Shown piece after piece: positions 8,861-17,222 of a stretch of DNA of 64,000 nt. Numbering within the stretch: position 1 is the stretch's first letter; every line of letters starts with the position of its first letter. A program made the translations under genes and the position numbers. The DNA comes from an uncultured Ruminococcus sp. (GTDB lineage: Bacteria; Bacillota; Clostridia; Oscillospirales; Ruminococcaceae): assembly GCA_902780505.1 (NCBI GenBank), contig CACZFN010000006.1, forward strand, positions 82,656-146,655, read 5' to 3'. Below the pieces are notes generated by a model. It was given only the letters and a program-made list of their open reading frames with translations, did not search any database and was not told where the DNA came from.

Positions 8861-9475
8861 TCAGGCTTTTCTGATTTGTGCGAGGGGTGTTTCTACTGCT
8901 GATGCGACAGATGCCGCAAGCACGCACTTGATAATATCTGTCGGCATAAATGAAAACATAAACGGGAAAAGTGCTGACTTAAATGACATCTTTGTGTAGT
9001 ACATTCCCTGAATTATACCCGGGATATCTACTGCGAGAATACCTATGATTATTGAAAGGATCAGATATGTCACAAAGTGTGCGGTCTTTTTTGCGGCAGG
9101 GGAGAGGTCTTTTTTATCGACAACGTTTAATACCGCCTGCCTGATGACAGCTATGATAAATGGGGTGATGTAAAACCCTATTATATACCCGCCCGCAGCG
9201 GTAGGGAAACGTGTGTAAAGTGTTGCAAAGCCTGAGAATATAGGAAGCCCCACAAGTCCTAAAAAGAGGTAGACTATGCCCACTAACAAAGCCTCTGTCG
9301 GGCTTAAAAGAAGGCCTGCAAGAATAACCGCAAAGGTTTGCAATGTGAAATTAACCCCCGCTGAAAACGGGTTCGGGACAGCTATCCACGAGCACACGCA
9401 GATAAGCGCCGCAAACATTGCTGCAAAGGCTATCCTTTCGGCTGTAAATACTTTTGATGATGATGCTGACTGCAT
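8861..9475 (-). CDS. bioY: Biotin transporter BioY (ECF S component)
   Basis: BioY is the membrane substrate-binding subunit for biotin uptake, working with the shared energy-coupling (EcfAA'T) module. The 204-aa product has about six hydrophobic segments and BioY hallmarks: the N-terminal ALICVCSWIAVP, VNFTLQTFAVILAGLLL, and RFPTAAGGYIIGF. ATG 9475 follows TGGAGGAA. No biotin synthesis genes or ECF ATPases are nearby, so it stands alone, as is common in biotin auxotrophs. A strong promoter with an overlapping BirA-like dyad lies upstream, which fits biotin-dependent repression. Confidence 0.93.
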   Translation of the reverse strand: MQSASSSKVFTAERIAFAAMFAALICVCSWIAVPNPFSAGVNFTLQTFAVILAGLLLSPTEALLVGIVYLFLGLVGLPIFSGFATLYTRFPTAAGGYIIGFYITPFIIAVIRQAVLNVVDKKDLSPAAKKTAHFVTYLILSIIIGILAVDIPGIIQGMYYTKMSFKSALFPFMFSFMPTDIIKCVLAASVASAVETPLAQIRKA

Positions 9476-9498
9476 TTTTTATTCCTCCATTTTTTGCT

Positions 9499-9532
9499 AT
9501 TGTCAACTCAAAACTTATTATTTTGTGACAAT
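9499..9532 (-). promoter_or_regulatory. BirA-like operator of bioY
   Basis: Inverted half-sites ATTGTCAAC (9499-9507) and TGTGACAAT (9524-9532) are 16 bp apart and match at eight of nine positions when folded. Spacing and sequence resemble the Firmicute biotin-repressor site (TTGTTAACC-n-GGTTAACAA type). It lies just downstream of the bioY -10 box, over the expected transcription start. Assignment to BirA is inferred from the gene. Confidence 0.6.
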
Positions 9533-9536
9533 TGAT

Positions 9537-9565
9537 ATTATATCACCTTTTATTGTTTTTGTCAA
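9537..9565 (-). promoter_or_regulatory. Sigma-A promoter of bioY
   Basis: Read on the minus strand, TTGACA (9565-9560) and TATAAT (9542-9537) are separated by exactly 17 bp. Both boxes are perfect consensus. Confidence 0.85.
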
Positions 9566-9616
9566 CCCTCTGTATGTGATTTGTGGGACAATAATTGTAA
9601 AAGGTGTGTGACGCTG

Positions 9617-9643
9617 TTTAAAAATCCTGTAAATGGCCGATAA
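9617..9643 (+). promoter_or_regulatory. FliA/SigD-type flagellar promoter
   Basis: GCCGATAA at 9636-9643 is an exact match to the sigma-28 -10 element. Upstream, the stretch TTTAAAAA (9617-9624) supplies a -35 TAAA. TAAA at 9619-9622 leaves 13 bp of spacer, and shifting to TTTA at 9617-9620 gives the usual 15. It lies 45 bases before the start at 9688. No sigma-A boxes compete here. Confidence 0.6.
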
Positions 9644-9687
9644 GTATATAAAGGCTATATTACTTAGAAAGGCGGTGAGGGTAAGGC

Positions 9688-10272
9688 ATGAATATATCGG
9701 CAGTCAATGATGCATATGGTTCATATGCGGCTTTTACAGATAAGACGAAGCAGGTCGGTGAAAAGGTGACAGTTAAGCTCACGGCGCAGCAGATAGACGA
9801 AGCTGTCAAAACAGGGCGTGCCGACACCCTTGTACTGTCGGAGGAAGCAAGAAGTAAGCTTGACGAAATAGGAAAAGCGGTAAAGGAAAAGAATGCAGCG
9901 GCCGCAAATATGTATGAACTTCAGAACGAACTGGTAAATGCCAAGAAAAACGCTGACGCTATGGCAGAATCAGCAGGCTATGAGCTTAAAATGTTTGAGA
10001 TAGCAAGGAGATTGCAGCATGGCGATAAGGTGCCGTATCAGGACGAACGTGCGCTGCTTGAATTTGATGACAAGCTTTACCAGGTATCAAAACAGATAGG
10101 TATGATGCGGCAAAACGAGGAGAGAAAAGAATATGACAGCCTTCTTGAAGACAAGGAGGAAACACAGGAATATGCACAGCCCGAACCGCCTGCTGAAGCA
10201 GGGGCAGCGGTTTCGGGGAGTGAGGGTGTCGAAGTAACTGCCGGGGAGGTAAGCGAAACGACACTTGAATAA
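9688..10272 (+). CDS. Conserved hypothetical protein, probable flagellar regulon member
   Basis: The 194-aa product starts MNISAVNDAYGSYAAFTDKT. It is hydrophilic, has no signal peptide or membrane segment, and is helical in the middle. A segment TLVLSEEARSKLDEI recalls the VxLSxEAK stretch of FlgM-type proteins, but the rest does not look like FlgM. It continues with EIARRLQHGDKVPYQDERALLEF, a pattern I associate with uncharacterised proteins of motile gut Firmicutes, and ends in an acidic, proline- and alanine-rich tail. ATG 9688 follows GAAAGGCGGTGAGGG. A FliA-type promoter precedes it, which is the main hint of a motility or chemotaxis role. No function can be assigned. Confidence 0.75.
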   Translation: MNISAVNDAYGSYAAFTDKTKQVGEKVTVKLTAQQIDEAVKTGRADTLVLSEEARSKLDEIGKAVKEKNAAAANMYELQNELVNAKKNADAMAESAGYELKMFEIARRLQHGDKVPYQDERALLEFDDKLYQVSKQIGMMRQNEERKEYDSLLEDKEETQEYAQPEPPAEAGAAVSGSEGVEVTAGEVSETTLE

Positions 10273-10284
10273 AGCGGCAGATAT

Positions 10285-10440
10285 GTATTTCACTGCGGGA
10301 GTAGTAGCGCGAAAGGTGCGAGGACGATAGGCAGCTGAGAGCATTATCTGTAAGCTGTGACAATAATGAATAAACGAGGTATCGCATGATGTGGGATGAC
10401 AGGACTGACTGCCGCACAGATCGGTACCTCTTTTTATTTT
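10285..10440 (+). ncRNA. T-box-like structured RNA with terminator
   Basis: The transcript after the 9688 gene has pieces that recall a T-box leader: GGGAGTAGTAG at 10297-10307, CAGCTGAGAGC from 10332 inside a CAGCT/AGCTG stem, and ACGAGGTATCGC at 10374-10385 in the place of the T-box antiterminator sequence (compare GGTACCGC). A terminator follows that pairs with that segment. The key UGG that would bind a tRNA end is not seen, and the next gene is not an amino-acid gene. It may be a degenerate or orphan T-box, or simply a structured 3' region. Confidence 0.3.
10376..10440 (+). terminator. Intrinsic terminator after the 9688 gene
   Basis: GAGGTATCG (10376-10384) pairs with CGGTACCTC (10422-10430) through one G-U pair, with an inner stem TGTGG/CCGCA, and is followed by TTTTTATTTTTT. 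It closes the transcript starting at the FliA-type promoter. Confidence 0.75.
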
Positions 10441-10573
10441 TTATGGGCAGTTATGCAATTTATACAAAAATAGTCTGAGTTTTTGTATTCGCCAAATAAT
10501 TTACAAACGGTGAATTTTGTGTTATAATTTTTATAATAAACTATAGTAGTTTGAAACTGAAAGGAGAAAACCT
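10441..10573 (+). promoter_or_regulatory. Sigma-A promoter region of the DUF6935-like/solute-binding pair
   Basis: TTTACA (10500-10505) and TATAAT (10523-10528) are separated by 17 bp, 46 bases before ATG 10574. The ribosome-binding site is AAAGGAG at 10559-10565. The rest of the gap is AT-rich with no other feature visible. Confidence 0.78.
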
Positions 10574-11068
10574 ATGGCTGAACGATTTACAGTTACTTTT
10601 GAAAGCTTGCCCAAAAACCTTGACGAACTTAAAGCTTTGCCCGAGAGCTCACTTACAGAGCCGCAGTTTGCAGCAGCGCTTTTTGTGGCGGCGGCAGCAC
10701 GCTTCCCCGAGGACAGGGAAGCAGCTTATGAAATGATAGACTTCCTGCGCGGCCCCCGCCCGCTTTCCCCTATGGATAAGCAGTTTATAAGGGACAGGCT
10801 TATGGATGTGAACTATATCCCCAATTCATACTTTGCAGGCGCGACCACTCAAAACGGCTATACCCCCGAAGCCCCCTATTCCATAACATTTGAAACCAAC
10901 CCCTATTCCTATGATGAGGATGGCTATGTAAAGCTGTGGTGCAAGTCATCAGGGGCGGATTCACCAAGACAGGTAGTGCTCAGAAACAAACCGAGCACAG
11001 GCCAGTATTTCTTATGGGAGCAGTATCTTCTTGTGGGCATACGCCCATGTGATGATGCCTGGGCATAA
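10574..11068 (+). CDS. DUF6935-like hypothetical protein
   Basis: The 164-aa cytosolic protein begins MAERFTVTFESLPKNLDELK. Its N-terminal half is helical and alanine-rich (PQFAAALFVAAAARFPEDRE). A conserved-looking core follows (MIDFLRGPRPLSPMDKQFIRDRL), and the C-terminal half is beta-rich, with KLWCKSSGADSPR and FLWEQYLLVGIR. I recall this pattern as the DUF6935 family of gut Firmicutes, whose role is unknown. The family name is from memory. It has its own promoter and lies three bases before the solute-binding lipoprotein gene, so the two are probably co-transcribed. The start follows a good AAAGGAG. Confidence 0.75.
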   Translation: MAERFTVTFESLPKNLDELKALPESSLTEPQFAAALFVAAAARFPEDREAAYEMIDFLRGPRPLSPMDKQFIRDRLMDVNYIPNSYFAGATTQNGYTPEAPYSITFETNPYSYDEDGYVKLWCKSSGADSPRQVVLRNKPSTGQYFLWEQYLLVGIRPCDDAWA

Positions 11069-11071
11069 AAA

Positions 11072-12385
11072 GTGTCAGTGATACCAAGACGGATAAAGTG
11101 CCTTGCGGCGGCAGTTCTTCTGCTGTTTACCACAGGCTGCGGCAGCAGTGATGAAGTTCAAAGCGGGGGCGGTGATGGCGGCGCATCGCTTTCTTTCTGG
11201 TGCTTTAATTCCTTTGCGCAGGAAAACAGCGGCGATAAACCGGGGACATTTGAACAAAGCCTTATTGACGGCTTTGAAGAACAGCACCCCGGTATAAAGA
11301 TAGAGCTTACCCTTATAGATTTCACAAAAGGCCCCGAAAAGCTTGAAAATGCCATTAAAAACGGCAACCCGCCCGATATACTGTTTGATGCGCCCGGGCG
11401 CATCATATCATACGCCAAACGCGGGAAGCTGTCGCCGCTTGATGACCTCTTTGATGAAGAATTCATCAAAGATGTTGATAACAACAGCCTGACCGAAGCC
11501 TGCAAGGCCGGGGACAGCTATTATATGTACCCCGTAAGTTCTGCGCCGTTTTATATGGCATTCAACAAGGCATACCTTGAAGCCGCAGGCGTTGCCGATA
11601 AGGTGAAAGAGGGCTGGACGACAGATGACTTCACCGAAGTCCTGTCAGCTTTAAAACGGGAAGGCTATGTTCCGACAAGTGTTTACTGCAAGGATCAGAG
11701 CGGCGATCAGGGAACAAGGGCGTTTGCATCAAATCTTTTCAGCAGCGGTATATATGATCCCGTAAGCGGGCTTTATACCGCAGGCAACGAACAAGGCAGA
11801 AAGGCGTTTGAATACATCTATGATATATCACAGAAGGGGTATATACTAAATGGAATAAACAAGACCGCCGCAGATGTGCTTAATGATTTTGCGGCGGGGT
11901 TATCATCATATACACTTTTGTGGGGGCCGAGCCAGCAGAAGCAGTATGCCGAAACGCTTAGAAAGAATGACGTAAGTGTCATTTCTGTGCCGTACCCGTC
12001 TGATGACGGCGTGCCTGAGCTTGAATACCTTATAAACGGCTTTTGCGTTTTTGACAAGAACGACGACAAACGCACGGCAGATGCTAAGGAATTCCTTCGC
12101 TACTGTTCAGGCGGCGAGGCCGGTGAGCGTGTTGTTTTGCAAACAGGCTGTATACCCGTCAGGAACAGCTACAATTACCTTTATACAGGTGATGATCTTA
12201 TAGCAAGGCTTGCAGGCTGGACAAAGTATTATGCGCCATACTACAACACTGTGGACGGCTTTGCGGATATGCGTGTAAAATGGTATACCACCCTTGGCGG
12301 AATGCTTTCGGGTGACATTGTTCCCGATAAGGCCGCAGAGGAATTTGAACGCTATGCAAATGAAACACTGAATAAAAAGAGCTGA
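11072..12385 (+). CDS. ABC transporter solute-binding lipoprotein (family 1)
   Basis: This 437-aa protein has a lipoprotein signal: basic MSVIPRRIK, a hydrophobic core and the lipobox FTTGC at about residue 23, followed by a Ser/Gly linker. The mature part looks like a sugar-type solute-binding protein: SLSFWCFNSFAQ, DGFEEQHPGIKIELTLI, NPPDILFDAPGRIISYAKRGKLSPLDD, MYPVSSAPFYMAFNK and SSYTLLWGPSQ. It would be tethered to the outer face of the membrane and deliver an oligosaccharide or polyol to a permease. No permease or ATPase genes are adjacent, so its partner must be elsewhere or it may act as a sensor. The start is GTG 11072 or GTG 11078. No strong ribosome-binding site is seen, suggesting coupling to the gene before it. 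Confidence 0.88.
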   Translation: MSVIPRRIKCLAAAVLLLFTTGCGSSDEVQSGGGDGGASLSFWCFNSFAQENSGDKPGTFEQSLIDGFEEQHPGIKIELTLIDFTKGPEKLENAIKNGNPPDILFDAPGRIISYAKRGKLSPLDDLFDEEFIKDVDNNSLTEACKAGDSYYMYPVSSAPFYMAFNKAYLEAAGVADKVKEGWTTDDFTEVLSALKREGYVPTSVYCKDQSGDQGTRAFASNLFSSGIYDPVSGLYTAGNEQGRKAFEYIYDISQKGYILNGINKTAADVLNDFAAGLSSYTLLWGPSQQKQYAETLRKNDVSVISVPYPSDDGVPELEYLINGFCVFDKNDDKRTADAKEFLRYCSGGEAGERVVLQTGCIPVRNSYNYLYTGDDLIARLAGWTKYYAPYYNTVDGFADMRVKWYTTLGGMLSGDIVPDKAAEEFERYANETLNKKS

Positions 12386-12417
12386 AAGGCAATGCCCTTC
12401 AGCTCTTTGTTTTTGGC
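12376..12417. terminator. Bidirectional terminator between the lipoprotein gene and thrS
   Basis: AAAGAGCTGAA-GGC (12376-12390) pairs with GCCCTTCAGCTCTTT (12394-12408) around an AAT loop. T-runs follow on both strands. The plus-strand stem includes the stop codon of the lipoprotein gene. Confidence 0.85.
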
Positions 12418-14192
12418 TATTCAAGTGTTTCAATAACATCAAGCGGCTTTTCCTCGTTCATTTTAAAGCACATTTCAACGAACTTGTCAAGCGGTACGTT
12501 ATTAAGCTTTTTGTTGCCGCGAATGTTGATAGATACCGTTTCGTTTTCGGCTTCGCTGTCGCCAAGAACAATGATGTACGGATCTTTATAATTCTTGAAC
12601 TTCTTTATCTTGTTTTTCATATTGTCGTCGGTATAATCCGCTTCAGCCCTTATGTGGTTCTTTGTAAGCAGATCATATACCTTTTTGGCGTACACATTGT
12701 GCTCTGTCCTTATCGGTACTATACCTACCTGATACGGGTTTAGCCAGAACGGGAATGCACCCTTGAAGTTTTCGGTGATGATGCCGATAAATCTTTCAAA
12801 AGAACCGAATATAGCGCGGTGTATCATAACAGGCTGCTTTTCAGAGCCGTCCGATGCAATATACTTCATTTTGAAGTTCAAAGGCAGCTGGAAGTCAAGC
12901 TGGATAGTGCCCATCTGCCACTCCCTGCCGAGTGCGTCTTTCATTTTAAGGTCGATCTTAGGCCCGTAGAACGCGCCGTCGCCTTCATTGAGTTCGTAAC
13001 CGCCTTCGCCGTATACCTTTTCAAGTATGGCTTTAAGGTCTGCTTCGGCTTTGTTCCATACATTTATGTCGCCCATATAGTCATCAGGGCGTGTGGAAAG
13101 CTCTGCTGTATATGTCAGCCCGAAGGTATCGTAAAGCTCTGTCGCAATGGACATGATGTCAAGTATCTCGTCAGCTATCTGTTCTTCTGTTACAAGGATA
13201 TGTGCATCGTCCTGCCTGAAAAGCTGCACCCTGAAAAGACCGTTAAGCTCGCCCGATTTTTCTTTCCTGTGAATAGTATCCACCTGGTTTATCCTTATAG
13301 GCAGCTCTTTATATGAACGCTGCTTGTTCATATATACCTTTATGGCTGTCGGGCAGTTCATGGGCTTTACACAGTAGGTATCCGAATCATCCTCACTTTC
13401 CCCGGGAATAACAAACATTCCGTCCTTATAATGATCCCAGTGACCGGAAGTCACCCAAAGTTCTCTCTTTGAGATAACAGGTGCAGATATCTCTGTGTAG
13501 CCGTGGCGCTCGTGTACCTCTCGCCAGTAGGAAAGCAGTGAATTGAACATCTTCCACCCTCTCGGCAGCCAGTAAGGCATACCCGGGGCAGTATGGTCAA
13601 ACATAAACAGGTCAAGTTCCTTGCCTATCTTTTTATGGTCGCGCTCAAGCGCTTCTTTTATAAGCTGCTTGTGTGCTTTGAGTGCTGCCTTGTCAGGGAA
13701 TGCGTATGCATAGATACGTGTCAGGCTGTCCTTTGTTTCATCACCGTGCCAGTAAGCGCCCGAAACAGCACGAAGCTCAAATGCAGCCCCCATAAGTTCC
13801 TGCGAATTGTCAACGTGCGGGCCGCGGCAAAGGTCAACGTAATCGTCGCCGGTGTAGTAAACCGTGATAGTTTCATCGTCTGAAAGCTCGTTTATTATTT
13901 CTGTCTTGAATTTCTGTGAAGCAAACATCTCTGCGGCATCAGCCTTTGATATTTCCTCCCTTTTCCAGTCCTCACGCCTTTTGATTATCTCGTGCATCTT
14001 GTTTTCTATCTTTGCAAAATCCTCAGAAGAAACAGTCACACCCTCGGGAAAGGTAAAATCATAATAAAACCCGTCGGCTATCTGCGGCCCTATGGCGTAC
14101 TGGACCTCTTTGCCGTAAAGCTCGATAACAGCTTTAGCCAGAATGTGTGCGAGTGAATGTCTGTAGACTTCCAGAAATAATTCCTTATCCAT
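12417..14192 (-). CDS. thrS: Threonyl-tRNA synthetase lacking the TGS domain
   Basis: ThrRS charges tRNA-Thr. The 591-aa product starts directly in the editing domain (YRHSLAHILAKAV, then YVDLCRGPHVDN with the Cys/His editing residues). It continues with the class II core, which holds the zinc ligands in CVKPMNCPTAIKVY, QDDAHILV and IHRAIFGSFERFIGI, and ends with the anticodon-binding domain (VGIVPIRTEHNVYA). The usual N-terminal TGS domain of about 60 residues is absent. I chose ATG 14192 because GGAGG lies just upstream and its promoter is at 14232-14260. The frame is open further upstream but encodes nothing TGS-like and crosses the promoter. It is monocistronic with a terminator at 12376-12417. 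Confidence 0.95.
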   Translation of the reverse strand: MDKELFLEVYRHSLAHILAKAVIELYGKEVQYAIGPQIADGFYYDFTFPEGVTVSSEDFAKIENKMHEIIKRREDWKREEISKADAAEMFASQKFKTEIINELSDDETITVYYTGDDYVDLCRGPHVDNSQELMGAAFELRAVSGAYWHGDETKDSLTRIYAYAFPDKAALKAHKQLIKEALERDHKKIGKELDLFMFDHTAPGMPYWLPRGWKMFNSLLSYWREVHERHGYTEISAPVISKRELWVTSGHWDHYKDGMFVIPGESEDDSDTYCVKPMNCPTAIKVYMNKQRSYKELPIRINQVDTIHRKEKSGELNGLFRVQLFRQDDAHILVTEEQIADEILDIMSIATELYDTFGLTYTAELSTRPDDYMGDINVWNKAEADLKAILEKVYGEGGYELNEGDGAFYGPKIDLKMKDALGREWQMGTIQLDFQLPLNFKMKYIASDGSEKQPVMIHRAIFGSFERFIGIITENFKGAFPFWLNPYQVGIVPIRTEHNVYAKKVYDLLTKNHIRAEADYTDDNMKNKIKKFKNYKDPYIIVLGDSEAENETVSINIRGNKKLNNVPLDKFVEMCFKMNEEKPLDVIETLE

Positions 14193-14231
14193 TTTAAGTA
14201 TCCTCCGTTCTCTTTGATGCGGTATTATAAT

Positions 14232-14260
14232 ATTATACCATACTAAATCCGGTTTGTCAA
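14232..14260 (-). promoter_or_regulatory. Sigma-A promoter of thrS
   Basis: On the minus strand TTGACA (14260-14255) and TATAAT (14237-14232) are 17 bp apart, both perfect. The leader to ATG 14192 is only about 35 bases, so there is no room for a T-box leader. Confidence 0.85.
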
Positions 14261-14315
14261 CTTTTGACTTTAAAGCGCCATAACGCATCAAAAATGAAAA
14301 TACCGTGAAAAAACA

Positions 14316-14344
14316 TTGACAAAATCTCCATATTGCTGTATAAT
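14316..14344 (+). promoter_or_regulatory. Sigma-A promoter of secA
   Basis: TTGACA (14316-14321) and TATAAT (14339-14344) are 17 bp apart, both perfect consensus, about 50 bases before ATG 14396. It diverges from the thrS promoter. Confidence 0.85.
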
Positions 14345-14395
14345 ATAAAATGTATTTCTATATGTAAATCTTTAATGTAAGGACGGATTGTATCT

Positions 14396-17137
14396 ATGGG
14401 GCTATTTGATAGAATGTTCGGTAACTATTCAAAAAAGGAACTTGCAAGAATAGAACCGATAAAAAATAAGGTGCTTGAGCTTGAAGCAAAGTATCAGCCT
14501 ATGTCTGACCACGAGCTGAGGGAGCAGACGAAGGTATTCAAGGATAAGCTTTCTGACGGGCTCTCAACGCTTGATGATGTACTGCCCGATGCTTTGGCCG
14601 TGTGCCGTGAAGCGGCATTCAGGGTGCTTGGCAAAAAGGCGTACCCTGTTCAGATAATCGGTGCGATAGTTCTGCATCAGGGCAGGATCGCCGAAATGAA
14701 AACAGGTGAAGGTAAAACCCTTGTTGCGTGCCTTGCCGCATATGCAAACTGCCTTGACGGGCTTGGTGTCCACGTTGTAACGGTAAATGACTATCTTGCA
14801 AAATTCCAGTCTGAGGAAATGGGCAGGGTGTTCCGCTTCCTCGGGTGTACTATAGGCTGTGTTTTAAACGGTATGAATAAGGATGAAAAGCGTGAGGCTT
14901 ATAATTCCGATATAACATACGGTACAAACAGTGAATTCGGCTTTGACTACCTGCGTGATAATATGGTGATATATAAAAAGGATAAGGTCCAGCGAGGCCA
15001 TTCGTTTGCAATAGTTGATGAGGTGGACTCTATCCTTATCGACGAAGCAAGGACGCCGCTTATCATTTCAGGTCAGGGCGATAAGTCAACAGACCTTTAC
15101 CAGAAGGCGGATGCCTTCGCAAAGAGCTTAAAGCCGATAAAGGTCGTTGAGATCGATGACAAGCAGGATACCGATACCATCTATGACGGCGATTATATCA
15201 TAGACGAAAAGGCACGTACTGCCACCCTTACCAAATCGGGCGTTAAAAAGGCAGAGAAGCACTTCGGCGTTATAAATCTTATGGACGCTGAAAATATGAC
15301 ACTTCTGCATCATATAAATCAGGCTATCAAGGCAAACGGCGTTATGACAAACGAGGTGGATTATGTTGTCAAGGACGGCGAGGTGCTTATCGTTGACGAA
15401 TTTACAGGCCGTATAATGGTGGGCAGACGTTTCAACGACGGATTGCATCAGGCGATAGAGGCTAAGGAAGGCGTTAAGGTAATGCGCGAAAGCAAGACTA
15501 TCGCTACTATCACATACCAGAACTATTTCAGGCTTTATTCAAAGCTTTCCGGTATGACGGGTACGGCACTGACCGAAGAAGACGAGTTCAGGGAGATATA
15601 TAAGCTTGACGTTATCGAAGTACCTACCAACAAGCCTGTTATCAGAAAAGACCACCCCGATGTTGTTTTCAAGACGGAAAAGGGCAAGTATAATGCGGTT
15701 ATCGAGCAGATAATCGAGTGCAATAAGAAAGGCCAGCCTGTGCTTGTGGGTACGGTTTCGATCGATAAGAGTGAGTACCTTTCAAGGCTTCTTAAAAACA
15801 AGGGCATAAAGCACGAGGTACTCAATGCAAAATATCACGAAAAGGAAGCTCAGATAGTAGCTCAGGCGGGTAAGTTCGGTTCGGTAACTATCGCGACTAA
15901 TATGGCAGGGCGTGGTACCGATATTATCCTCGGCGGTAATGCCGAATACCTTGCAATGGCGGAAATGCGCAAACTCGGCTATGAAGAACAGGTGATAGTT
16001 GACGCTACAGGCTTTGCGGAAACAGATGACGAGGTCATAATCGAAGCAAGGGAAAAGTATAAGAAGTTCTATGAAAAGTTTGATGAACAGGTAAAGGAAA
16101 AGGCTGAAGCTGTAAAAGAAGCAGGCGGGCTTTTTATAATAGGTACCGAAAGGCATGAATCAAGGCGTATAGACAACCAGCTCAGAGGACGTTCGGGCAG
16201 ACAGGGGGATCCCGGCGAGAGCAGATTCTATCTTTCGCTTGAAGATGACCTTATGCGTATATTCGGCGGCGACAGGGTAACGGGTATGATGGACACCCTT
16301 AAAGTTGACGAGAATATGCCGATAGAGAGCAAGATGCTCACAAGCGTTATAGCATCTTCACAGAAGAAGATCGAGGGCAGGAACTTCAATATAAGAAAGA
16401 ATGTCCTCAATTATGATGATGTTATGAATACCCAGCGTGAGATAATCTACGGACAGCGCAGCAAGGTGCTTGATGGTGAGGATATCCACGATTATATCGA
16501 AAATATGATTAAGGACTTTGTGGAAACCACAGTCAATATGTATATCGGTGATGACGATATCAAGGATAACTGGAACCTCGAAGGCCTTAAAGATCAGCTT
16601 ATGGGGCTTATCACAGTCGATGATGACTTCAACTATACAAGTCAGGAACTTGATGATGTCAATAAGGAAGATATCATTAAGATGCTTCAGGAAAGGGCAC
16701 TTGCTATATATGGCAAGCGTGAGGAAGATCTTGGCGCAGAGCTTCTCAGGGAGATCGAGCGTGTTGTATTGCTCAAAGTAGTTGATACTAAGTGGATGGC
16801 GCATATAGACGATATGGACGAGTTAAAGCGCGGTATCGTGCTCAGGTCATACGGACAGAGAAACCCTGTTGTTGAATACAGAATGGAAGGCTTTGAGATG
16901 TTCGACGCTATGGTAGACTCTATCAGGGAGGAAACTGTAAGAACGCTCTTTACCATACAGGTAAGGCGTGAGGGCGAAGCCCCGAAGCGCGAGCAGGTAC
17001 TGAAGGATTCAACACCTGTGAACCATACTGTTATCAGGCGAAGCGGCAAAAAGGTGGGGCCTAATGATCCCTGCCCGTGCGGAAGCGGCAAGAAATACAA
17101 AAAATGCCACGGCGCAAACCTGAACGCTGAGGATTAA
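14396..17137 (+). CDS. secA: Preprotein translocase ATPase SecA
   Basis: SecA is the ATP-driven motor that pushes preproteins through SecYEG. The 913-aa product has normal length and all parts: Walker A MKTGEGKT near residue 105, [13 protein letters not shown], the Walker B/DEAD region [16 protein letters not shown], the preprotein-binding region, the second nucleotide fold ([37 protein letters not shown]), the helical wing and scaffold domains, and a C-terminal zinc motif [13 protein letters not shown] that binds SecB or ribosomes. No SecA2-type shortening is seen, so it is the housekeeping protein. It has its own promoter and terminator. The start has only a weak site (AAGGACGG). Confidence 0.98.
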   Translation: MGLFDRMFGNYSKKELARIEPIKNKVLELEAKYQPMSDHELREQTKVFKDKLSDGLSTLDDVLPDALAVCREAAFRVLGKKAYPVQIIGAIVLHQGRIAEMKTGEGKTLVACLAAYANCLDGLGVHVVTVNDYLAKFQSEEMGRVFRFLGCTIGCVLNGMNKDEKREAYNSDITYGTNSEFGFDYLRDNMVIYKKDKVQRGHSFAIVDEVDSILIDEARTPLIISGQGDKSTDLYQKADAFAKSLKPIKVVEIDDKQDTDTIYDGDYIIDEKARTATLTKSGVKKAEKHFGVINLMDAENMTLLHHINQAIKANGVMTNEVDYVVKDGEVLIVDEFTGRIMVGRRFNDGLHQAIEAKEGVKVMRESKTIATITYQNYFRLYSKLSGMTGTALTEEDEFREIYKLDVIEVPTNKPVIRKDHPDVVFKTEKGKYNAVIEQIIECNKKGQPVLVGTVSIDKSEYLSRLLKNKGIKHEVLNAKYHEKEAQIVAQAGKFGSVTIATNMAGRGTDIILGGNAEYLAMAEMRKLGYEEQVIVDATGFAETDDEVIIEAREKYKKFYEKFDEQVKEKAEAVKEAGGLFIIGTERHESRRIDNQLRGRSGRQGDPGESRFYLSLEDDLMRIFGGDRVTGMMDTLKVDENMPIESKMLTSVIASSQKKIEGRNFNIRKNVLNYDDVMNTQREIIYGQRSKVLDGEDIHDYIENMIKDFVETTVNMYIGDDDIKDNWNLEGLKDQLMGLITVDDDFNYTSQELDDVNKEDIIKMLQERALAIYGKREEDLGAELLREIERVVLLKVVDTKWMAHIDDMDELKRGIVLRSYGQRNPVVEYRMEGFEMFDAMVDSIREETVRTLFTIQVRREGEAPKREQVLKDSTPVNHTVIRRSGKKVGPNDPCPCGSGKKYKKCHGANLNAED

Positions 17138-17148
17138 AAAACACCTTA

Positions 17149-17178
17149 CAGGACGGGAAGCTATCCCGTCCTGTTTTG
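17149..17178 (+). terminator. Intrinsic terminator of secA
   Basis: CAGGACGGGA (17149-17158) pairs perfectly with TCCCGTCCTG (17164-17173), followed by TTTT. It starts 12 bases after the secA stop. Confidence 0.88.
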
Positions 17179-17222
17179 GAATACAGATATTGAAAACGTT
17201 TAAGTCGATCGGAGGAATTACA

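Noticed and set aside
14193-14291. N-terminal extension of ThrRS by an upstream in-frame ATG
   Set aside because: The extra residues are not TGS-like, and the region contains the thrS promoter and ribosome-binding site.
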